A stretch of 62,000 bases of DNA from Branchiostoma floridae. Lineage: Eukaryota > Chordata > Leptocardii > Amphioxiformes > Branchiostomatidae. Positions 46,574 through 57,800 of this stretch are shown here, in pieces; position 1 is the stretch's first letter, and every line of letters starts with the position of its first letter. The stretch lies in contig NC_049992.1 of NCBI RefSeq assembly GCF_000003815.2, positions 11,112,753 through 11,174,752 on the forward strand, written 5' to 3'. The translations under genes were made by a program, and so were the position numbers. The notes under the pieces were generated by a model. That model saw only the letters and a program-made list of their open reading frames with translations, was not told the origin of the DNA and did no database searches.

Positions 46574-49500
46574 GTCATCTTCATCCGTGCAACTAGCACG
46601 ACCGGATGATGATTATGTATAGTTTGCCGGTGCTTTTTGATCCTCCAAACCATTGCTTTAATAGATCCTCCTGTTCATCTAATTTGCGACAAAGTAATGA
46701 ACTGCCTAGACATGGCGCTGAAGAGGCGGTGTATGTACCTTTTAGCTAGCGTGACAAAAGAGCCTTACTTTCCGATGTCGCTGGCTTTGGAACAGTTTTG
46801 CGCTGACTTAAGAGGGCAAGTGGCCCACATCCAGTTCCAGAGATAAGTACCGGGTGTAGGACCTTTCGGGTCTAGCAAAGCGTAGTGGGGTCACGATTTA
46901 ATCAAGCAGTAGATTACTTCGATTAATTTGCATTGCTTTTCCCAGATTTCACCTGTCAGGAAAGATCGCCATCCCCACAGGTCACGGCCTGGGAGGAACC
47001 CCGCCTACTGGCCTGGGGCTGTATAGTGCCCTTCAGACACTTCTCTCGAGCGGAGTACAAGCGGCAAATCTGCTGGAAATCCTCCTATTTAGTATCTATT
47101 AAAACTGATCGTCGTCTGAGCCATGATAAGAACAATGTGTGCTATAGTCGGACGTCTGTTTTGTCTATCTCACGATGATAAGCGTACCTTTGAACAGTCT
47201 TTGTTCTTGGCATGGACATCGTTCATTGTACATGGCAGGGTACGGAGACTCCGCCTTATAAATAGTGATGTTGGTCTAGACTAGAGTAGAAAGCAATTCA
47301 TCAGTACCCTTGACCTCTTGCTAATGTGGACACGACACAGTCGGGGCGAGGTCACATCCGTATGCGTCCTGTTCTCAACCAGTACCGACACGAAACAAAA
47401 CTTGAAAAGGAAAGAGGAAAAAATCTGAAAATCTGAGGGGGTCCATTGTCCGATCTACTATGGCTGAAGGACAGTCGATGAAAAGATGTACTTGATGCTA
47501 GAGTTAAACCCTTTAAGGCTATAATTGTCGACACAGGATTTTCTGCAATCCTATGGCGTTTTGGTATACTTTTTAGGACATCAGCTAAAGAATTCATGGC
47601 TATTTCGTCACACCCTTATCTGTACTAGTGTACTGCATAACCTATATAACAGATCCCCCTTGTCGCGCTTTCAGTTACAAAAATCACTTCGCCCACAGAT
47701 ATGAGTAGTATCAAATTTGTTTTCTTTTCACCCTTTGGCTCATACGGTTTGAATTATGTGCAAAATATCAATCGCTCTTGCTAATACGATGAATGTCATG
47801 TAATGAAAAAGCCGGCAAAGTGACATATTACAGTTTGCGGTGACAAACTAAGAAATCGTTTGGTTTTGATATCTTTGTGAGTTTTTTGAATGCATGCCGA
47901 TGAGTTGGCTCAGTTGATCCGCCACGTATATGTATATTATGTGGTCAAGATGTCTTTTGGAAGCCTGCAGGCATCAGGTCAGATTTGTTAGTTGACCTTT
48001 ATCAACTGGGCGTAGCAGCCCTCCAGGAAGCTCAAGACAGGGAGTCTTCTCGCACTCCTGGAGACTCAGTAGAGCACTTGGTGAGGAAAATACAACCTGG
48101 TCGGAGATGTTATACATACTAACAGGACTGCATCAAGTCACGCGAAGTCCGGAAGACTCTTTCTGATTAACCTTTCCAACTCGGAGATTTGCTGGCCCGA
48201 CTTCTTTCACCTGGAGGGCACGTTTATTTAACCTGCTGGACGGACACCACAGTGTGATGATAACACAGTTTCTGTCTCCTTTCAGAGCCGCAAGGAAATA
48301 TTTTTGCTACGGTCTTCACAGTTTTCGCATTCATAGCCAGTGAAGGTCCTGCAGTTCCATTGTGTAGTTCCCTTGTGTATTCGTTAGGACATGAGACGAA
48401 GCCCAGAAATTTAAAGTTTGCTTACTGAGAATTGTTCACTCGAGATACATATGATTTGATTTATGTTTTTCATACATTTCACATCAAAGAACCCTGGTCT
48501 GATTTTATGGATTTCTGTGGCGGTCATGTCAGATCACCTCATGGCAGAAAACATTTCCAGATGAGGAATTCTTTTTTAGTTTCAACGTTCAAAGATAAGG
48601 GCAGCGTGTTTCTTTGAATGATGACACCCACCGACCCATGACATACCACCCCACCCCGCTCCCGCCTGTAGCTTTCCCCAGGGACCTGCTGGCTCGACCG
48701 AAGCCCTACACACTGTGACGTCACCAATGGTGATAAAAAGGAGCAGTGATGCGGGCTATGTTTGGGAGGGAGGAGCAGGACCATGCGAGATTGATGGAGA
48801 AGCAAATAAAACCAGTACGTCTTGGTCGGATGGAGGCGAGCCGCGCGTGGGTGAGGGGGAACGGACACACGGACGGAGATCATCTGACACCGGCTTACAG
48901 GGTGATTTGGAGGTCAACCGTTTCTGATGGATGTCATTTGAGGTGTTGATGGTCAAAAGAGAAACTCTGTCAAATTGCTGACATGACCTCTCCTCACTCT
49001 TTGCAGCTTTTCCTCAGTCCTCTTTGCTTTTTGCTCTTTCTTTCTCACGAAGACAACGTTTCAACTGGATTGCGTTGGTTGTACATCAATTGTCAAACGT
49101 AGACATACACATGTCAAAGACCGTCATGGTCCATGCGCACCACTGGATGATACTTCCGAGACCACATAGCCGATTCAGCATGATCATGGTAGACAGGTCA
49201 AATATCTTTACAATAACACGCCTCGGCTATAGAGCTATAGTTGATTATATCTTGTTATTATATCTTGTCTTGATGGTATTTCTCAAATGTAAACATAGAT
49301 GTATAAAACATTTTCAATCTTCGTACCTGTCAGGGACAGGGTACGCAGGGGACGCATGTCATGAATATAATCGTACAGTGACCTCTCTATTTATGGTCAA
49401 ATATTCGGTTTTACGAAGTATTTGGTTACAGAAGTGGATATGAGAAACAGGCACAATGTGAAAATGTTGAAATTAACGATCCAATTTTGTCATCTGGGAG

Positions 49501-52500
49501 ATGGCAGACAGCTCACTGGAGACGTCGCCGCCAACTTTGTTTGCAAGGCTCTGTGGTTCGTCGCGTCCTCTCCTAGGGCGTATGGAGTAACTCAATTATC
49601 ACAAGTATCATAATTCACAAGATTTTTTGGCTATCCATTTCTACGCAGTTTTACTACCTTCGTGTTTTTCTCATTTAAGGACACTGTTCCAAATTTGCCA
49701 TCATCAAAGGGAATTAATGGATTGGTAAATCAAATTGATGATCTTGAATTTCGCGCCACATTGACAGCGTCACATCGAATGTAGTTCAGGCCAAGCCGAC
49801 AGGCAATACGTGAAATCTTAATTCCTTGAACCTGCAGGAGGTATTTCCTGATTAATTTTTGCCTGTCAAGTTGTATTTGAAATACGACAGCATGGGGTGT
49901 TACACGCGAAGATTAGAGAGGAAAGTCTTGTATGTTTTCCCATGACCAAGGATTTGTTTGGACTGACGTCTCATCATTAGCGGTTGGTGGCCGGATGTGT
50001 AATCCTAGTCGTCATCTGCCTCACAGCAGTCCTGGTCTATCGGATTAAACCGTAACCACTGTACTGATTGTAGCTTCCAGAAGGACCCTTTCTAGAATGT
50101 CGGACTTGCCTCTATTAAACAACTTAACAAGGCAATCTTACCAGGAGGATTGCTGCAACACTGAGTGTACACGAAGACGCGTCATTTCCTTAAGTGTTAC
50201 AGTAATTTGAAAACAGTACCGAGTAATGATCACAAAATATTCAATCATACGGCAATTATGACCAATTATGTGCTACAAGAAACACGATATCTTATGAGAG
50301 ACCACGAGAAAGGTGCAGTTATTGCGCAACGCTTTGACACTCCGACCCGACTCTTTAGTTTACTTCGAATTCCATTCTCACTTTTAAGGGGTCTTTTAAC
50401 GGCATTTTACACCCCTCTTGTGCAGTTGGACCATTCACGGCCACGGCCATTGCTCTTTGTAAGCAAAGCAAATTCACAGGCATAGCTAGATAAGAAGCCA
50501 TGACCAGACCTTATACCTTCAGACTATGGCATCCTTTGTAGCAAAGGGTTTGTTGATACTTTGTTTCCTACATTTGACATGTGTGCGTGACATCATGAAG
50601 GTTATGTGTGCCTTCCGTCAGTACCATGCATATGGCCATATGAAAGGATGACGCTGAGATGCTGTAAGGCATCTTCAGTTTGTTGCTCTTGGATGTGGTC
50701 CATGCTCCCCCGCATGGTGACCTAGAAATGTGTCGTTCTGCATCTCGTTCGTTTTCTAACCGCGTGGGACGATGTATATCTGAACGGTAGAAACATCTCG
50801 AAGCTGTCCTTAACTTGAGATATGAGCCCGACTGCCGGTGTCGTCAATGACGAAATAACCGTATTTTCCACCACTGTCAGTAGTTCCTTCCGATCTCATA
50901 AAGACTCTTTATCATAACAGTTCCTTGATCTTCAATACTTTATGCAGGATATCTAGAGTTCCGACAAACACAAATGACGGTTTCGGACTAGTTTACTAGT
51001 AGTGTCTGGCATAGATATTGACACTTGTTATAGCAGTAATGGATAGCCTGTCTTGCACTTGGATGTTGACTATTATCTCTGTCCTATCGTATGACTGGGC
51101 TTAGAAAGCGAATATCTCTTAATCTACTTGTAGATTATATCTTTTTCATGGCACATCCGGATCAAGCCCCTTATATCCTCCAGGTCTACACTGCACAGAT
51201 CGTCGTTCAAATATCCTGAGCATGAGACCTGACACCGGCTGAATTTGCCTCCGGTGAACTCCCCCGTTTCTCACATTTGCGCCCTTCTGCGAACGACCTT
51301 CTCTTGTTCAACCTCAGTCGGATAAACCTTTCCCAATTCTGCTGAATCAAGCGACAAGGGAACGTTCCTAAACCCTTTCAAAGACACGATTTAGTTTAAG
51401 CGTTTGGCAACTTATTTTCCCCTTGACCTTCTTTGCCCTGTACTTTCTAATTAAAGCCCTCACCCCCCGCGAACCCTTTGGGTGTTTTGGCCTCCAGCCC
51501 AGCACCTCCAGACAGGAAGGATGAGTGGCCCGCTGGGTTCCGGGTCCAGACAGTTCACATGTGTGACCTTGATAATGATAGCTACCCACGTCCGACTGAG
51601 CGCACCTAGGTGTACTGCAGACTGTATATTTATCATCCCCAACCACCGCGGGTGCTGTGCCTTGGTTGCCTAATGAAAGAACGTAACGAAAGTGGAGACA
51701 CATGAAATCTACAATTATATAAGCGAGAGTTGTTGCTCTATGACAGCTTTCTCAATATTGTTAAAGATGCTATTCTATTTCCTCTGGGTCTTCCGCAATA
51801 TGGTGTCAATCTTATTTCAATGAGATTTAGGAGGGCATTTGGAGAAAACGCGAATTCTTTCAAGATTGAACTGGACAACAACTTTTGATAACCGACCAAG
51901 GTCAATGCTATGGAATTAGGTCCCAATAGGATTGAAGCCCCGTGTCACATATCCAAGGTCATGACTGCTGCGCGACAGATGCATCGCTGCAACTGTTCAC
52001 ATTTGTCCCATCTCTTTAGTTTATTTGTCCCATCTCATCTGAAGTGCCCTCAGTAGGTCTGCACTCAGCTTGGCAAGATCACACAGTGGCTTACTCTGTC
52101 AGTGTCCCAACTGGCGAAGCAGCTAGGATTTATGTACGTGTAGATCTACGTCTGCTTGGCAACTTGAGGTGAATTACGAAGGAATCTTTCGTCGTCATGA
52201 CCGCGCCCAAACCATGTAGTTATCCAACGAATGGGAAAACGTAGTTTTAAGTCTATCAGATGCTTCATAAACAAAATAGTATGTGGTAGGATCTCCTCTG
52301 ATTATTCGGTGATTGTCTCTGTTGACAACCATGTTGTTGTGACGGACAAAAGAAGTTCAAGATGAGTCTGAGGTCGAGGCATTCGCCATGCCGTGTACAT
52401 TTTACTACTAGTACGATCTAGTACTACTGCTGTGCTACTAGAAAGTTCTAACTGCATACTGAGTATCCTCGGTACATTCCTGCCTGCTCCAGGGAACAGG

Positions 52501-54034
52501 CTGATGCCCCCTTGAGAGGACCACACTTTCTACTCGTCGACACCAGCCCAGATTCTGGACAGGATCAACTGCCACCGCAAACTATCAACGTTTCAGCTGA
52601 CCTGTGACTTGCTCCCTTTCCACGCTCGCCTTTTCGGTCTTTTCACATGGTCAAACAAACACGAGGATGTAGTCGCGCACTTAGGGCTGTCACGGAACGG
52701 AAAATCGTAACTTTGCGCTAGTCGCGGCAGTTCCGAACACCGCGTTCGGTGACCAGGCGTGCTTCAGCGTTTTTGTGGATAGAAGATCAGCATGTTTACG
52801 AGAAAGATGTAGTGGAAACAGGTGTCTGGGCGAGAGCGTCCGCCCACCAGTTGACGTGTCCCGTCGGAGATACGGATCGCGCGGTCCCGCCGGCTCATTT
52901 GCTCGGTGTGTCAAAAATGTCGCCTTTCTCGATCTTTCTCTTCTGTCCCGATCAGGGCCACACTGTCTGCCAAGGCCAATCAAGGAACGTAAACACACGA
53001 AGGTCTCGGAAGACGCAGAGTAATTTTAATTGGTTCAATACTTTGACTGGTAGAAACACTTTGGTCTGCATTTGGCGACATGTGACTCATATCATGTCAG
53101 CCAGACTCAGTGTATACAAGACAGGACATTCAGACATGGTGAATTGCTGGTGCATAAGGAGCTCGTTTCATTTCATTAGGTACATTTATGACTGAAGTCA
53201 ACTTTGGAGGTGTATGTTTGAGTTTGGGGGAAGTTGGGTGCTTTCTAGTCTAAATACTACCAGACCTCGACACGATCTCAATAGTATGATCTATGATCTA
53301 TCGTGTAGGGTTCAACTCTTGGGCTGCTAGGTTCTTCCAGTTTATTCCAGTTTCACCCATGAGATGCCATTTATCAATGGACATAAATATCCCGGGAGAG
53401 CTACGCATAGAATCTGAGCGGCACCTAGCGTTACCAAAAAGAACAATGCGACCATAGAGTCTCGAAGTTTGAAACCCTGCCAGTGATGCAATGATATTTT
53501 TTGTTTGCCAGAAGAAATATACCCTATAGGTCTACACATGACAACGTAGCCAAAGATAATAGAAGTATGTATGTCCGGTTTGTCGTTTTGGGGAATGGAT
53601 CTGGGGAGGTATATCAACTTCTTTCGTTATGTTTTTGTCAATCTTAATAGTACCGTAACTTCTTCTGGAAGCTACGCACCTCTCCAAACTAATTATCCGT
53701 CCGGCTCAAAGCTTTTCTGGTGCGGTCTGTCACCAAATTCCTTTCTGTTTAGTCTTAATTCATCAAACTGTTTCCAAACACCAGTATAAGAACGACAAAA
53801 GTAGTGCATGTGGCTGACAGATTGGGTACGACGCAGAAGAACTTTAAACCTTTCTGCTTATAAGTTGTGCCATCAGTGACGACAGACAGTGAGCAGATGA
53901 ACAGGAAAAGTTTTACTGTGGAATATCTGCTTCTACCTATTTTCGTGCCATATACATCCCATTATGGTATAATTCGTTTGTATTACTATCAAATTCAATA
54001 CATGTTTGCGTAACATCACAAGTACAAAACAATA

Positions 54035-54040
54035 TTTATT
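54035..54040 (-). other. Candidate poly(A) signal of gene C
   Basis: AATAAA on the minus strand about 545 nt beyond the stop codon. No transcript evidence. Confidence 0.35.
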
Positions 54041-54585
54041 TTAGCTTTAAAATCGTGAGATACATGTTCTTAGAGCGTGCCATAAGAGTGGGTATAATAA
54101 ACGTCGATATCTACAACTCCATCGAATGTTAGTTTGGATACCATACTACCCGTTGGAGTTACCTAGAGCTTGGAAGAGTTTTATCGCACCATTTAGCCTA
54201 AATTACTGTACATCAGATGTCATCTACAGAGGTAATGATTCAATCATACATGTACAATGGTACATTTGCTGGTTATACGAAATCTACTCTGGAGGCACCG
54301 TGTTAAAATGCGATTAGTGTTTTGCCGTATTGAAATTGATAGTGACTTATCAAGAAAAGTGTTCTCGTCATAAGCCACCTTTTCCCGTATTTTGCACTTT
54401 TCACGTCATCAAACTGAGGCCTTTTCCCTGATTAACCTTTAAAATTAGAAATGAAGTCTTCTATTCTTGGAATTGTTCTGAATCAACAACACACTACAGT
54501 ATGTATCTCCGCAACTGAGGTACTTAGAAGGGCACCAACAGGATACTAAAAGATGATCTCGTACGTTTGTTAGTTATGTCGGCCG

Positions 54586-54848
54586 TCAAAAGTCCACCGG
54601 GCGTATTTTGACGGTGATGGCCTTGAGGGAGTACGACACTCCGTGCCAGTTCCACCACCACATCCCGTCGGCAGCGCCGGAGATCTCGTACCGACCAGTT
54701 TTGTAGTAGCGCCCGTTCCAGTTGCAGGAGATGCCGCAGTTGGAGAACCAGCCTGCGCTCGCCATCTCCTTCGCGCAGTTGCCGTCCTCGTAGGAGTCGT
54801 TGTCTTTGTCAAAGGTTGAGAACTGCGCATCGTCCATGATGAATTGTC
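54586..54848 (-). CDS. Gene C last exon: C-terminal FReD
   Basis: Acceptor AATATCCCTCTAG; begins with GA completing Gly; stop TGA at 54586. Carries [20 protein letters not shown] (calcium site), [20 protein letters not shown] and the end VKIRPVDF. Confidence 0.92.
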
Positions 54849-57800
54849 CTAGAGGGATATTTATTTGTGTGCTATTAATATGTATATATACGTTTCACTG
54901 GGCACAAAAAGACAAATGGTATTCTATTCCAGTATGCAAAAATACTCATTACCTGTAATAATGGACATTTATTTAATAGCAACAATTTAAAAAAAAATCC
55001 ACAACATAAGCATGTCAAGAACATGAGAAATCAAAACAGGAAGGTTCCACTACAGTATCGTAGAAAGCCGCTTGAAGGCCCATCGTCAACTTGCCCTTCG
55101 TTTGGACCTTCCCGACACCCACCCAACTACCAAATGTTATCACGAGCCAAGATTTTTTAGTTACGCTGTCGACACACGATTGTTATCACACCCAACCACA
55201 AACACCATCGAGAACATAACCTTATTGGTCCTTCTTGGCAAAGATAATTAGAAGAATTTCTTACCTCCATGTTCATGATCACTTGAGACTCTCCCCACGT
55301 GCGCTCGGTAGTTGGTGCTTTCGTTTTCGATCCGGAAGTGGTCGTACTCTGCCCAGCGGACCTCCCCCTTCCAGTCCGTCACCACAAACCGCACCATGTA
55401 CTTGTTCTAAAGGAAACGTAACCAGCATATTTGTTACCACAGCATGTCTAAAACGTACCACACAGTTGCCCAACTGCAGCTGTTGAAGACATTGAAATAA
55501 ATGTAGTTTCAGAATCAGATAGTAAGAAATAGCAGCCCTGCAACGTAACTTCTGAGGATAAAGCTATGTTTTATCGGTTTAAATTTATTTTGTACCAGAA
55601 CGACTTTGTAAATGTGGAGTGACCCACAGCGTGCCGTGACATTGCTTAACGCCAGCTGTCCTGCTGACTGAAACGGTCCACTAGACCGCTGAAGAGTGTG
55701 TCTTACCATATTTGTTAGCTTGTGGATTTTCTCGTTGCCGAGGTAGAATTCTCCATCCCACGTGCCGAAGCCGTCTCGGTACTCGTCCCAGGTCCGATTG
55801 AACAGGACGGACCCGTCAAAGCGCCGCTGGATGACGGTCCAACCGCCCCCCTCACCCATGTCACAGTACAACTGTAGCAGGGAGAACGTTTAGATACGAA
55901 AATCATCAATAGTATACACACAGGCACAGCAGTATACCATAACGTCGGCCATGTAACCATGTATACAGTTTGTGATGAAATTGCGCAGAGAAAATGTATA
56001 CGTCGGTGACTTCAGGTTGGACATCTAGGTAATATGATAATAAGATACGCCAAAAAGCAATTACCCATGCAACTGGATATGATTTTGGAAACGGTCAGAC
56101 GTTTCAGATATTATCCAATATCTTTCGTCAGTGACAGTGTTTGGCGTATTGACGAATATGTTTTTTTTCTGTCACACTGTTTCCCCCGCTCGATAGCGGT
56201 TAATATTGCGAAGAAAATGAAAACAAACGCGTAAGTTACCTGCGACGGAGGGATATTGATGAAGGTGTCCTGGTACGCAGGGACCGTGTAGACGTGAGTG
56301 GTCGTGTACCCCCGCGAGTAGAGCGACGTGCAGTCCTTTACACGATCTATGGGATGGCGATAGCATAATAATGGTTATAGACTCTCAAGTGTAAAAGTTT
56401 ATGAGACTTTCCCCAGACGGAACATTTTGGTTTTGTTGTTAGCCGGCAGGCTTATGGCCCTTGTGTATCGTAGTAACTTAAAAACCCTCGGGCCGGATAA
56501 ATTTTTATAAAAAAATACCATTACCTGACAAAAACCCATCCCTCTCCTATATTGTCCAAATGATTTTGTCGACTGTTCTTTTAATCCACTTCTTAATGTC
56601 CACTTTGGTCCTCATATGGTATTGGTAGATTCTGGGGCCAACGGCGGTATTTTTCTTGTGTCATGTGTCTTTGTTTACTCTTTGATCTAATTACAATCTC
56701 ATCACAGCCGTACCGTCAAAAGGACCATGTTTCAACCGTGACAAATTATCAACATTCGACTCCATGTTTACTTGTCTATCTTTCATGCCGCATTTTTGGC
56801 TCCATGTAACAGATGCAGGACTTTGGTCAAATTAAAACCCGCTCAAAGACATCGTCACATACACATCCCGGAAGAATGCAGTGTCCTAGAATTCAATCAT
56901 TCGGCGTGCGAGCCGGCCCTTTCATTCTTTGCCAACGCACAGCAAACGTATTGCATTTGTGTCTCGTCGGTAGCTTTATGGCCTGCTTGAAGAAACATAA
57001 TGTGTGGCCGACCCAAAAGGGCAGAACCTCAAGGGAAATTTACTGCATCGCAATGGTACATTACAGGCAGGAACGGGGTAGGGAAAACCACATGTGGAGA
57101 GGCATTGAGTCGTGACCGACCTCTAGGTTGAACCTGAGGCTATATGGTGTGTCCAGTGTGGGCCTCAAGGGAGTGACCGGAAGGTCCAAGGGTCACCACT
57201 ATACCCCAACTGTCAGATGTGATTAGCACAACTGGAGTAATTCTATCCTCAACACTGCTGTATGGTGTTAGCTCTGCCGATTGACGTGTCAGTCGATGAG
57301 TAGTAAACAAGGACTTCCCAAGCATTCCACTACACTTTGCTACGAATACTTCATTTGAGGCGAGTGTAGATCATACTAGTTAACTACGTATAATTTTATA
57401 CATCACGAAGAAAAGTGTTTCCCTTTAGCACATGAGATATCGTAGCCTGGATTCCATACCCCAACCTCAAGATAGATACTTGAGATCGGGCTGGGGTTTG
57501 GTAACCAGGCTAGAGATATCGGTATACCATCTGCGATTGCAACAGGTTTCTGAAGGACCTGCGATTTGTAACGCATCTGATAGGTGGTGCTTGTCGACAG
57601 CTATTCTCCTTCCCGTCTAGCCAAAACTACACCACCACCATATGTCCCTGGTGCCATTGACTTCTTAACCGCGAGTGCATGGTTCGTATGGAAAGACTTG
57701 GGGCACCTTGGACAGTTTGAAGCAACTGTAGGAAATTGGGTCAGTAGAGAAGGTTCTGTTTTGATTATATCAAGTTCCTGATATCCCCCACACCCTGCCC

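Larger units (their letters stand above)
42243..54585. other. Intergenic region between genes C and B, CpG-rich
   Basis: 12 kb containing the promoter of gene B (just right of 42242) and the 3' UTR of gene C (just left of 54586). I could not place a core promoter. ORFs up to about 150 codons occur on both strands but overlap each other and lack recognisable domains. A GGAT tract lies at 46543-46573 and an 11-C run at 46282-46292. Confidence 0.5.

Noticed and set aside
52749-53195. Plus-strand ORF of 148 codons
   Set aside because: No domain, uneven composition, CpG-rich region where stops are rarer; no splice or start support.
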